Part shown: positions 1 through 6,298 of the stretch, piece after piece
Numbering within the stretch: position 1 is the stretch's first letter
How the letters are laid out: each line of letters begins with the position of its first letter
Source: an uncultured Eubacteriales bacterium
GTDB lineage: Bacteria; Bacillota; Clostridia; Lachnospirales; Anaerotignaceae
DNA: 18,525 bases
Assembly: GCA_900546215.1 (NCBI GenBank)
Contig: URCD01000044.1
Coordinates: 1-18,525 of the forward strand
Direction of reading: 5' to 3'
Position numbers and translations under genes: made by a program
Notes under the pieces: generated by a model
Databases searched by the model: none
Seen by the model: the letters and a program-made list of their open reading frames with translations, nothing else
What the model was told of the DNA's origin: nothing

Positions 1-89
1 TTGTCGATATTGAATATAATTGAATAAATATTACCATTAACTTGTAAAATACGTTCTTCCAATCGTGTTATTTTAGCAAAAACTGTCAT
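1..89 (-). CDS. possible N-terminal fragment of an unknown protein (runs off window)
   Basis: An open frame begins with ATG at 89 on the minus strand and stays open for 29 codons to the window edge; its product starts MTVFAKITRLEERILQ. The frame is closed by a stop at 117-119, so this ATG is the only ATG available. I see no Shine-Dalgarno sequence in front of it, and it sits only 24 bases from the regulator on the other strand. It may be a divergent gene or chance. I do not recognise the sequence. Confidence 0.22.
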   Translation of the reverse strand, partial: MTVFAKITRLEERILQVNGNIYSIIFNID

Positions 90-113
90 ATCATGCGGAT
101 AGAGGTGTTTATT

Positions 114-377
114 ATGTCAAAATCCGCTGCAAAGAATTTTGCTAAACTTTTAAAACAGTACCGAATAATGAACGATTTAACACAGGATGAAATGGCTTTT
201 AGGTGCGGATTAAGCACTAGACATTATCAGAATTTAGAGGCCGGAAAAGTTAATCCTTCTTTGACTACCGTCATTAGAATTGCAACTGTTCTTGACCTTG
301 ATTTAAACTGCCTAAAAGTCATAAGTGAATTTAATGATGAGTTTGAAAATGATGACTTTGACAAATCAAACGATTAA
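114..377 (+). CDS. small Xre/Cro-family helix-turn-helix regulator
   Basis: An 87-residue protein made almost entirely of one Xre-type DNA-binding domain. Residues about 8-65 carry the five-helix fold; the helix-turn-helix spans about 22-42, with the typical LTQDEMA...GLS...YQNLEAGK pattern and the following NPSLTTVIRIA helix. The tail after residue 70 is very acidic. Proteins of this kind bind operators as dimers, often in mobile or accessory regions. I chose ATG 114 over the upstream ATG at 93 because AGAGGTG at 101-107 lies six bases before it, whereas 93 has no such signal. The target is unknown; nearby palindromes at 1354-1371 and 1563-1580 are possible but unproven operators. A strong terminator follows at 412. 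Confidence 0.82.
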   Translation: MSKSAAKNFAKLLKQYRIMNDLTQDEMAFRCGLSTRHYQNLEAGKVNPSLTTVIRIATVLDLDLNCLKVISEFNDEFENDDFDKSND

Positions 378-411
378 AATTATTGCCTGTGACACTGAAG
401 TCTATTAATAA

Positions 412-445
412 AACGGCCTGACGTACAGGCCGTTATTATTTTACT
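412..445 (+). terminator. Rho-independent terminator of the Xre regulator gene
   Basis: Stem AACGGCCTG (412-420) pairs perfectly with CAGGCCGTT (426-434) across the loop ACGTA, followed by a T-rich stretch. It separates the regulator from the recombinase gene. Confidence 0.85.
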
Positions 446-470
446 GCCAAGTTTGTGAATAGGGTATAAT
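440..470 (+). promoter_or_regulatory. candidate promoter of the recombinase gene
   Basis: A perfect -10 hexamer TATAAT lies at 465-470, 37 bases before the start codon. The -35 element is poor: TTTACT at 440-445 with a 19-base spacer is the best match, and it overlaps the terminator tail. The -10 makes a promoter likely, though the upstream half is weak. Confidence 0.5.
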
Positions 471-507
471 GTTTTTGCAAATTATATTAAAAAGGAGGCA
501 GTAAATT

Positions 508-1341
508 ATGGTTATAGATGAAAAAATGCTTGAAAAGTACAAAAAGTATTTGATTGAAGAGGAAAAAAGCAAAAATACGGTAGAAAAATATATGCGTGAT
601 ATTAAAATGTTTTATCAGTTTTCCTTTGGAAGGGAAATTACAAAGGAACTTTCAATAGACTATAAAAAAATGCTTGGAGATAAATATAAAGCGACAAGCG
701 CAAACAGCATGATAACAGCGCTCAACAGCTTTTTCAGCTTTTATCAGCTTTATGGTTTAAGAATAAAGCTTTTTAAAATTCAGAAAAAAACCTTCAGAGA
801 GCGGGAAAGGGAGCTTACAAAATCAGAGTATATAAGGCTTGTAAGGGCGGCACAGTCTGAAAAAAATGAAAGGCTTTCACTTCTTATGCAGACTATATGC
901 GGCATGGGCATCAGAGTAAGCGAGCATAAGTTTATTACAGTCGAAACTTTAAAAACAGGGTATGTTCGCATTGTAAATAAGGGACGTGAAAGAATTGTCT
1001 TTATGCCTAATGAACTCAGAAAATATCTGAAAAAATACTGTTTGGAAAATGGGATAACAAAAGGCCCGGTTTTTATAACAAGAAATGGATTCCCTTTAAA
1101 TAGGAGCAACATATGGACTGAAATGAAATCCTTATGTGAGACAGCCGGGGTGGACAGTCAGAAGGTGTTTCCTCATAATTTAAGGCATTTATTTGCCCTT
1201 ACTTTTTATAGGATTGAAAAGGACTTGGTACGTCTTGCTGATATTCTTGGTCATTCAAGCGTAGATACAACGAGAATTTATACCTATACAAGCGGTGAAG
1301 AGTATATGAAAACTCTGTCAAGGCTGGGGCTGATAGTTTGA
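508..1341 (+). CDS. tyrosine site-specific recombinase (XerC/XerD-like integrase)
   Basis: A 277-residue tyrosine recombinase, which cuts and rejoins DNA at paired sites through a 3'-phosphotyrosine link. The N-terminal core-binding (SAM-like) domain covers about 5-85 and the catalytic domain about 100-275. All catalytic residues are visible: Arg136 in GMGIRVSE, Lys158 in NKGR, His223 and Arg226 in HNLRH, His249 in LGHSS and the nucleophile Tyr258 in TTRIYTY. Length is close to XerC/XerD (about 300). One oddity is His140 where relatives usually have Leu after RVSE. AAGGAGG at 492-498 supports the ATG. Two palindromic sites that could be its substrates lie directly downstream, at 1348 and 1557. 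It could be a resident recombinase or the remnant of a mobile element; no excisionase or relaxase is visible. Confidence 0.93.
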   Translation: MVIDEKMLEKYKKYLIEEEKSKNTVEKYMRDIKMFYQFSFGREITKELSIDYKKMLGDKYKATSANSMITALNSFFSFYQLYGLRIKLFKIQKKTFRERERELTKSEYIRLVRAAQSEKNERLSLLMQTICGMGIRVSEHKFITVETLKTGYVRIVNKGRERIVFMPNELRKYLKKYCLENGITKGPVFITRNGFPLNRSNIWTEMKSLCETAGVDSQKVFPHNLRHLFALTFYRIEKDLVRLADILGHSSVDTTRIYTYTSGEEYMKTLSRLGLIV

Positions 1342-1347
1342 TGGGCG

Positions 1348-1373
1348 TTCATTACATAATAAGCATTATGTTG
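1348..1373. repeat. palindromic site copy 1 (core AAGC), candidate recombination site
   Basis: Seven-base inverted arms ACATAAT (1354-1360) and ATTATGT (1365-1371) flank a 4-base centre AAGC. The whole 26-base unit recurs at 1557-1582 with identical arms and flanks but with the centre reversed to GCTT. It starts seven bases after the recombinase stop codon. Read as 11-6-11, its layout resembles dif-type sites, with TTATGT in the right arm as in the Bacillus subtilis dif sequence that I recall. Function is inferred. Confidence 0.7.
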
Positions 1374-1556
1374 TAAAAAATTATTATAATATTAGCAGCC
1401 AACACCATATCTAAAATTTTCGATGTTTATCCAAATAGGTTATATAATTTTTTCGCCTTAAAATATATTATTTTTTGTGTGTAAACAGATAAGCTCTTGT
1501 ATTTTTCCCAAAATTCATTCATAATAGAAACAAGCGGCACAAAAACATGAGGTTTA
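1374..1556. other. AT-rich spacer between the two palindromic sites; no gene
   Basis: This is the body of a 344-base gene-free stretch (1342-1685). It is extremely AT-rich, has no open frame worth calling and no terminator hairpin. A TATAAT at 1443-1448 has only a weak upstream partner (TCGATG at 1420). If the flanking sites recombine in inverted alignment, this is the segment that would flip. Confidence 0.5.
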
Positions 1557-1582
1557 TTCATTACATAATGCTTATTATGTTG
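1557..1582. repeat. palindromic site copy 2 (core GCTT), inverted relative to copy 1
   Basis: Arms ACATAAT (1563-1569) and ATTATGT (1574-1580) match copy 1 exactly, as do the outer bases TTCATT and TG, so 22 of 26 positions are identical. The four differing central bases GCTT are the reverse complement of AAGC in copy 1. The right arm overlaps the -35 of a candidate promoter (TTGATA, 1580-1585), so an operator role is the main alternative to a recombination site. Confidence 0.7.
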
Positions 1583-1607
1583 ATAAACATGTTGAGTACA
1601 ATATAAC
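1580..1607 (+). promoter_or_regulatory. candidate promoter of the 79-residue protein gene
   Basis: TTGATA (1580-1585) and TATAAC (1602-1607) are 16 bases apart, each one or two bases from consensus. Transcription would begin near 1614, giving a leader of about 70 bases. The -35 lies inside the right edge of palindromic site 2, so anything bound there would compete with RNA polymerase. Confidence 0.45.
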
Positions 1608-1623
1608 TATTTGAGACTGTAGA

Positions 1624-1656
1624 TATGACGGAACTAAATTTTTATACTTCGTCATA
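1624..1656. repeat. inverted repeat in the leader of the 79-residue protein gene
   Basis: TATGACG (1624-1630) pairs with CGTCATA (1650-1656) around a 19-base AT-rich loop. A 10-base palindrome ACAAGCTTGT follows at 1656-1665. The reverse complement of 1644-1654, TGACGAAGTAT, reappears in the spacer at 11558-11568, which hints at a dispersed intergenic element. No T-run follows, so it is not a normal terminator. Confidence 0.5.
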
Positions 1657-1685
1657 CAAGCTTGTTTGGAAAGTTGGTGTAAACA

Positions 1686-1925
1686 GTGAGCTATGGTAAT
1701 TTGCTAGACGACTTAACAGAAATGATAGGATGTGAATATCTTTCAAATCTTCGTTCAGAACAATGGAAAGAGCCGTTGGCGTTAATTATACAGAAAATAG
1801 TTCCCGAAAACTATACTTTAGAGGATTGGAATGAATCAATCTCATATCTGACTGAAAAGAATCAGAAATTTTTTACTCAAAAAGAGGCTAGAGATTTTTT
1901 AATTGAGTGCCTGAAGGGTGAATAG
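1686..1925 (+). CDS. small hypothetical protein, 79 residues
   Basis: I do not recognise this protein. It starts with GTG, the first possible start after an in-frame stop at 1680-1682. The ribosome binding site is weak (GGAAAG at 1668-1673, 12 bases away). The product is acidic and soluble, has one Cys near each end (Cys16 and Cys75) and no membrane segment or signal peptide. It is predicted mostly helical, ending KEARDFLIECLKGE. The unbroken frame in very AT-rich surroundings, an upstream promoter candidate and a terminator at 2033 argue that it is real. It shares the accessory-looking region with the regulator and recombinase. A small immunity or antitoxin-like protein is conceivable but nothing shows it. 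Confidence 0.5.
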   Translation: MSYGNLLDDLTEMIGCEYLSNLRSEQWKEPLALIIQKIVPENYTLEDWNESISYLTEKNQKFFTQKEARDFLIECLKGE

Positions 1926-2032
1926 TACGCTGTTCTGCCATGTGATAAACTCTTTTTCTCGTTTTAAAGGTAGGACGTCTGATTAATGTAACAAAATGAA
2001 AATTTCGTCAATATGTACATAGCTTTATTCAG

Positions 2033-2066
2033 AACCCGGAAATCCTACCCCGGGTTGTTTCATTTT
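2033..2066 (+). terminator. probable Rho-independent terminator after the 79-residue protein
   Basis: AACCCGG (2033-2039) pairs with CCGGGTT (2050-2056) over a 10-base loop, followed by GTTTCATTTTA. The T-run is interrupted, so strength is uncertain. Confidence 0.6.
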
Positions 2067-2186
2067 ACATAAATTTTATATAAAACTGCCTGTGCAATGA
2101 TTTGTACTTTTGTCTGATTATGTTGAAAAAGCCCCAATTATTAAGATTTATTAAAAATTCTTAAAATAACGTTAACAATTTATCCA

Positions 2187-2215
2187 TTGACTTGGCTTTA
2201 TTGGAACTTTATAAT
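2187..2215 (+). promoter_or_regulatory. sigma-A promoter of the citrate synthase operon
   Basis: TTGACT (2187-2192) and TATAAT (2210-2215) are separated by exactly 17 bases, five and six matches to consensus. Transcription should begin near 2222, about 50 bases before the gene. Confidence 0.85.
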
Positions 2216-2272
2216 TAGATTATTAACCATGAGAGAATGTAATGGGATTATTAATAAAATGAAAGGCAGGCG

Positions 2273-3634
2273 ATGAACATGGCAGTAAAAGAAGATGTGT
2301 TAGATTTTACATCAAAATACGGAGATGTCTGTAGAAAAGCAGATTATATACCTCAGGAGCTTTTTGATGAATACGGTGTACAAAGAGGTTTGAGAGATAA
2401 GAACGGAAATGGCGTATTAACAGGTCTCACAAACATATCGAGAATTGAGGCGTTCAAGAAGGTAAACGGAGAGAAAATTCCATGCGACGGTAAGCTTTGG
2501 TACAGGGGATACGACGTTATCAGTCTTGTGCGGGGCTTCTCCAGTAAAAGATACGGCTTTGAAGAAGTCGCTTATCTTCTTATATTTGGCGAATTGCCTA
2601 CAGAAAATGAACTGGCTGAATTTAAAAGTATATTGGGTGCCAGCAGAACTTTGCCGACCAATTTTGTCAGGGACGTAATTATGAAGGCACCAAGTAATGA
2701 TATTATGAACTCTATGACAAAGAGCGTCCTTACACTGTCAGCTTACGATAAAAATGTGACAGACCAGTCGATTGAAAACGTCCTTAGACAGTCCCTTAAC
2801 CTTATCAGCACATTCCCTATGCTTGCCGTTTATGGCTATCAGGCTTACAATCATTATGACCGTGATGAGAGTATGTACATACACCGACCCGATGAGAATT
2901 TATCAACAGCTGAAAATATTTTGCTTATGCTTCGTCCGGACAGAAAATATTCGGCTCTTGAGGCGGCGGTGCTTGATATAGCGCTTGTGCTTCATATGGA
3001 ACATGGTGGAGGCAACAACTCTACATTTACAACCCGTGTAGTTACTTCTGCCGGAAGCGATACATATTCGGTTATTGCGGCGGCGCTTTCTTCACTGAAG
3101 GGTCCTAAACACGGCGGAGCAAATATCAAGGTAGTAGAAATGATGAAGGACATAAAGGAAAATGTCAGAGATCTTCATGATGAGGACGAAATGAGAAATT
3201 ACCTGTCACGCCTGCTTGATAAGGATGCGTTTGACAAAAAAGGACTTATTTACGGTATGGGGCATGCGGTTTATTCGCTTTCTGACCCAAGAGCAGAGGT
3301 ATTTAAGGGCTTTGTTAAAAAGCTTGCTCTCGCAAAGGGCAGAGATGAGGACTTTAAGCTTTATGCTATGGTTGAGAAGCTCGCTCCGCAGGTAATCGCA
3401 GATAAACGCCGCATATACAAAGGTGTAAGCATGAATGTGGATTTCTACAGCGGTTTTGTTTACAGCATGCTTGATATACCATTAGAGCTTTATACACCGA
3501 TATTTGCAATAGCAAGAATAGTAGGCTGGAGTGCGCACCGTATTGAAGAGCTTATAAATATGGATAAGATTATCCGTCCTGCATATAACAGTGTGATGGA
3601 GGAAAGAGAATACATTCCCATTGAGGAACGGTAA
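2273..3634 (+). CDS. gltA: citrate synthase
   Basis: Condenses acetyl-CoA with oxaloacetate to citrate in the cytosol. In fermenting Clostridia this usually feeds 2-oxoglutarate and glutamate synthesis rather than a full cycle. The 453-residue chain carries the three catalytic residues in their usual contexts: His280 in KHGGAN, His331 in GMGHAVYSLSDPR and Asp390 in NVDFYSG. EHGGGNNSTF (243-252) and the Arg340 substrate contact are also present. It is longer at the N-terminus than minimal citrate synthases, as is common for clostridial forms. Starts at ATG 2273 or ATG 2279 are both possible: AAAGG at 2262-2266 suits the first, AGG at 2268-2270 the second. It has its own strong promoter and is followed after 23 bases by an EcsC-family gene, probably in one transcript. 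A 2-methylcitrate synthase side activity cannot be excluded. Confidence 0.95.
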   Translation: MNMAVKEDVLDFTSKYGDVCRKADYIPQELFDEYGVQRGLRDKNGNGVLTGLTNISRIEAFKKVNGEKIPCDGKLWYRGYDVISLVRGFSSKRYGFEEVAYLLIFGELPTENELAEFKSILGASRTLPTNFVRDVIMKAPSNDIMNSMTKSVLTLSAYDKNVTDQSIENVLRQSLNLISTFPMLAVYGYQAYNHYDRDESMYIHRPDENLSTAENILLMLRPDRKYSALEAAVLDIALVLHMEHGGGNNSTFTTRVVTSAGSDTYSVIAAALSSLKGPKHGGANIKVVEMMKDIKENVRDLHDEDEMRNYLSRLLDKDAFDKKGLIYGMGHAVYSLSDPRAEVFKGFVKKLALAKGRDEDFKLYAMVEKLAPQVIADKRRIYKGVSMNVDFYSGFVYSMLDIPLELYTPIFAIARIVGWSAHRIEELINMDKIIRPAYNSVMEEREYIPIEER

Positions 3635-3657
3635 GTGTACAAAAGGTGATGACATAA

Positions 3658-4446
3658 ATGGGTTTAAAAACAGCTCCGCTTGAGAGAGAATGGAACGCCC
3701 TTACTAAAAAAGAAGAGAAATTTATAGTTTCAAGGATGAAGGCAAAGCCTCCTTTGATAAATGAAAAATTAGACCCACATGTGCCGGAAAAGCTGAGAGA
3801 AACATTAAACACAGCATTTAATAAGGCATTCGAGGTCATATTTGAAAAGGGTGTTGGAGTAATTGAAAAGACCTATAATAAGGAAAAATACGAGCTGGAT
3901 TATAAGGTTAACGAATATGCACTTGGCCTAAAGGAAGACAAAAAACGAATTAAAAAGTTTGGAAAAAAGGCAGGTGCAGCTAAAAAAGTAAATATGGCTG
4001 TATCATGCGTATCTGGAATCGGACTCGGAGTAGTAGGGGTTGGCATACCCGATATACCTATTTTTACAGCTTCAGTATTTAAAAGCATATATGAAACAGC
4101 CCTCAGCTTTGGCTATGGGTATGAAACTGATGAGGAAAGAATATTTATACTGCGCCTGATAGAAGTTGCTATGAGGCAGGGAGTGAATTTTGCCGAAGAC
4201 AACACAGCTTTGAATAAGCTGATTGACTGCGGTCAGATGCCTACTGCCGATGTTATGGAACAAATGCAGAGGACTGCTCAGGCCATGACAGACGCGATGA
4301 TATATATGAAATTCCTTCAGGGTATGTTTATAGTAGGTGCCATAGGCGGCGCATGGGATGTGGTTTACATGAATAGAATTACAGACTATGCCATATTGAA
4401 ATACAAGAGAAGATTTTTAGTCAAAAAACTTGGTCTGCTTAATTAA
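3658..4446 (+). CDS. EcsC-family protein
   Basis: A 262-residue member of the EcsC family, named after the third gene of the Bacillus subtilis ecs locus; its biochemical role is not established. The family hallmark is visible at about 120-165: repeated glycines, then PDIP, then a helix ending in YGYETDEER. Two hydrophobic stretches (about 112-140 and 218-235) suggest membrane association. The N-terminal part is rich in Lys and Glu and probably helical. AAAAGGTGAT at 3641-3650 precedes the ATG, and the gene begins 23 bases after citrate synthase, so the two are very likely co-transcribed. The terminator at 4452 closes the operon. The pairing with citrate synthase does not by itself indicate function. 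The family call is confident, the role unknown. Confidence 0.85.
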   Translation: MGLKTAPLEREWNALTKKEEKFIVSRMKAKPPLINEKLDPHVPEKLRETLNTAFNKAFEVIFEKGVGVIEKTYNKEKYELDYKVNEYALGLKEDKKRIKKFGKKAGAAKKVNMAVSCVSGIGLGVVGVGIPDIPIFTASVFKSIYETALSFGYGYETDEERIFILRLIEVAMRQGVNFAEDNTALNKLIDCGQMPTADVMEQMQRTAQAMTDAMIYMKFLQGMFIVGAIGGAWDVVYMNRITDYAILKYKRRFLVKKLGLLN

Positions 4447-4451
4447 ATTTT

Positions 4452-4481
4452 AAACGGCTGTCACTTATGTGACAGCCGTTT
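4452..4481. terminator. shared terminator hairpin between convergent genes
   Basis: AAACGGCTGTCAC (4452-4464) pairs perfectly with GTGACAGCCGTTT (4469-4481) over a TTAT loop. It lies between the EcsC gene (plus) and the nitroreductase gene (minus) and can serve both, although the T-tracts on either side are short. Confidence 0.85.
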
Positions 4482-4486
4482 CTTGG

Positions 4487-4996
4487 TTACCATTTTTCGT
4501 AGTGAACTCTTTCTGGTTTAAACCTGTCCTCAAATTCCTTCTCTTTTAAAGGATATCCTATGATTATCATGTTAAAAGCAAGCAAACCTTCGGGAAGGCC
4601 AAAAATCTCCTTAATATAATTCATTCTGTCCTCAAATGGGGCTAATGCCATCCAAGTTGCGCCAAGCCCAAGTTCAACAGCTTCAAGCAGGATGTTTTCA
4701 CTGGCGGCCGCAAGGTCTTGCTGCCATAATTTATCGGTTACAAAGTATTTTTCATTAGCCAGTACCACAATAGCAAGCGTTCCGTTTTTCATGGCCATTG
4801 CCCATTGATGGGCCTTAGAAAGCTTTTCAAGGGTTTCCTTGTTTTCAACAACAATGAATTCCCAGGGCTGCTCATTTGTTCCTGACGGAGCCTGCATAGC
4901 TGCCCTTAAAAGAAGGTCTGTTTTTTCTTTTTCCACAGGCCTGTCTTCAAATTTTCTTATACTGCGGCGGGCCTTTATAGCGTCCATTACATTCAT
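4487..4996 (-). CDS. nitroreductase-family FMN oxidoreductase
   Basis: A 169-residue FMN-dependent NAD(P)H oxidoreductase fold; enzymes of this family reduce nitro compounds, quinones or flavins, usually as dimers in the cytosol. Typical elements are RRSIRKF near the start (Arg10, Arg11, Ser12, phosphate of FMN), PSGTNEQPWEF (37-47), the QQDLAAASENILLEA helix (92-106) and GLGATW (110-115). The length fits the short clostridial subgroup. The longer frame begins with TTG at 5002, but GGAGG on the minus strand lies one base from that codon and seven bases from ATG 4996, so 4996 is the proper start. The natural substrate cannot be told from sequence. It is convergent with the EcsC gene and shares its terminator. 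Confidence 0.9.
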   Translation of the reverse strand: MNVMDAIKARRSIRKFEDRPVEKEKTDLLLRAAMQAPSGTNEQPWEFIVVENKETLEKLSKAHQWAMAMKNGTLAIVVLANEKYFVTDKLWQQDLAAASENILLEAVELGLGATWMALAPFEDRMNYIKEIFGLPEGLLAFNMIIIGYPLKEKEFEDRFKPERVHYEKW

Positions 4997-5094
4997 TTTC
5001 AATCCTCCATTTCTGCATAAAAATTAACGTTGTTTATATTAATATTTTGTCTATAATAAGGCGTTAAGTAAAACATATGAAAAAACAAAATTTT

Positions 5095-5841
5095 TTATCC
5101 GCCAATCATTACACCGATATTTCCATGAAGTGCAATACGAATTAATCCGCAAATCACTAAATGAAGTGGGTAATACACATAAAAGATCCACTTCATGCCT
5201 TTAAAATGTCCGCACTCTCCATTGTACCTCCTTAGCAGCGGGATTGTCAGTGCAGTAAATATCTGAATGGCACCGTATAATGGATTAATGAAAACAGCAT
5301 ACACTAGACCATATAAAACGACCCAAACCATCATTCCAGTCATTTGTTTTTTAAAATTCCCACGATTCTTTCCGATTTGCAGGATTGCTAAAACTGCAAT
5401 ACAGCTCCAATCAGCACAAAAAGTAATAATTGTAATAAAAACTGTTAATAGTACCTTCTGCCATTCTTCTAATGTGTCATTATCCTGTATTGAAAGTGCT
5501 ATCAATCCACCAAACAGAGCCCATATGACACTGGTCTGGTTAAATATAGATGTTTGGAAAGGCACAAATGGAATCCCAAAGGCAAAATTATAAGCAAAGT
5601 GCCCAATTACTGCAAAAGCAAACAGTCTGGCAGCGTACCTTTTCAAATCATGGGTATAGTAATATCCCTCTGCAATAAAAAACCAAAAGATAGGCGCTGC
5701 CATTCTTCCAATAATATGCAATACTATGATCCACCAATTAGTAGGGTAATTTGGATAAATGACACTAGTGACATGATCTATTGTCATACTTATCATTGCG
5801 ATTACTTTTAGATTATTTGCATTCAGTGATTTTTCTCTCAC
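5095..5841 (-). CDS. TraX-family integral membrane protein
   Basis: A 248-residue multi-pass membrane protein of the TraX family. TraX of the F plasmid N-acetylates pilin; chromosomal Firmicutes members have no settled role, and membrane acyl transfer is the usual guess. Seen here: the N-terminal LKVIAM...IDH motif (11-23), IGRMAAPIFWF (45-55) and the C-terminal YYPLHL (223-228), with about seven or eight hydrophobic segments. It starts with GTG; AAAGGGA sits six bases upstream of it on the minus strand. A good minus-strand promoter lies at 5973-6002, giving a leader of about 125 bases. No conjugation genes are nearby, so this is a stand-alone chromosomal member. I see no clear terminator after it. 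Confidence 0.87.
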   Translation of the reverse strand: MREKSLNANNLKVIAMISMTIDHVTSVIYPNYPTNWWIIVLHIIGRMAAPIFWFFIAEGYYYTHDLKRYAARLFAFAVIGHFAYNFAFGIPFVPFQTSIFNQTSVIWALFGGLIALSIQDNDTLEEWQKVLLTVFITIITFCADWSCIAVLAILQIGKNRGNFKKQMTGMMVWVVLYGLVYAVFINPLYGAIQIFTALTIPLLRRYNGECGHFKGMKWIFYVYYPLHLVICGLIRIALHGNIGVMIGG

Positions 5842-5972
5842 AATATTCCCTTTCCATAAGCTTGGTTTTTTGTTTGTCTTTTCTAGTCAATAAAAAATTT
5901 CTATCATAAGTTTAATACTTTTCGATTACAGTGTCAAAATTTAACTAGGAGAAAAAACAAATGTTGTTTTTT

Positions 5973-6002
5973 ATTATAGAATCGCATAAAAGGCAAAGTC
6001 AA
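5973..6002 (-). promoter_or_regulatory. promoter of the TraX-family gene
   Basis: On the minus strand TTGACT (6002 to 5997) and TATAAT (5978 to 5973) are 18 bases apart. Transcription would start near 5966. Confidence 0.75.
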
Positions 6003-6084
6003 TAAAATATGAGAATTAAAGGGTAAAAATGCACAAATATATAGTGCCAATCATGTGGTATAAGCTGAATTGTTAAGTTTAGTA

Positions 6085-6112
6085 TTGACTTTTTGTTAAA
6101 ATTGTGTTTAAT
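6085..6112 (+). promoter_or_regulatory. promoter of the peptide transporter operon
   Basis: TTGACT (6085-6090) and TTTAAT (6107-6112) are 16 bases apart, each one base from consensus. Transcription near 6119 gives an unusually long leader of about 180 bases. Confidence 0.65.
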
Positions 6113-6128
6113 TAAATTGCTGCGTATT

Positions 6129-6291
6129 TTTAAAGCATAAAAGCTTTAAATCAGACAGTTGCGGCGGACCGGCGTTTGTTGGAAACAGAGACCGACAAAA
6201 GGATTTGATTTCATTAAACATGCCTGTCTTAAACGTACCTGTTTTCAGTAAAAGATATTTTATATGTAAAAATTTTATTAACTGAAAGGAG
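6129..6291 (+). promoter_or_regulatory. candidate structured regulatory leader of the transporter operon
   Basis: By eye four helices can form in order. TTTAAAGC (6129-6136) pairs with GCTTTAAA (6143-6150). AGACAG (6153-6158) pairs with CTGTCT (6224-6229), closing a domain. Inside it, TTTGTTGG (6175-6182) pairs with CCGACAAA (6192-6199) with one G-U pair. Finally TTTCAGT (6243-6249) pairs with ACTGAAA (6281-6287), which overlaps the ribosome binding site AAAGGAG (6285-6291). A closed GC-rich domain in otherwise AT-rich DNA, followed by a helix that could hide the ribosome binding site, resembles a translational riboswitch or protein-binding leader. It matches no riboswitch consensus that I can recall. 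No covariation has been tested. Confidence 0.4.
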
Positions 6292-6298
6292 CAACACC

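Larger units (their letters stand above)
1926..2272. other. intergenic region with terminator and citrate synthase promoter
   Basis: This gene-free stretch of 347 bases holds the terminator at 2033 and the strong promoter at 2187, listed separately. The rest (2067-2180) is AT-rich with no gene and no clear operator. Confidence 0.7.
5842..6298. other. divergent intergenic region with two promoters and a structured leader
   Basis: This 457-base gene-free stretch separates the TraX gene (minus) from the transporter operon (plus). It holds a minus promoter (5973-6002), a plus promoter (6085-6112) and a leader with folding potential (6129-6291), each listed separately. A 14-codon frame at 5961 is not called. 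Confidence 0.7.

Noticed and set aside
780..1112. Long antisense frame inside the recombinase gene, and similar frames within citrate synthase, the receptor, the permeases and the CoA-transferase
   Set aside because: All are shadows of strongly supported genes, with no ribosome binding sites or recognisable products.
4997..5002. TTG start for the nitroreductase
   Set aside because: The GGAGG element is only one base from this codon; ATG 4996 has a normal seven-base spacing.
5961..6005. 14-codon frame starting MLFFII with AGGAG upstream
   Set aside because: It overlaps the minus-strand TraX promoter, lies before the plus promoter at 6085 and is too short to support as a gene.
6129..6291. A known riboswitch class in the transporter leader
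   Set aside because: I could not match purine, SAM, lysine, glycine, c-di-GMP, guanidine, ZTP, T-box or related consensus features; only the generic leader call is kept.
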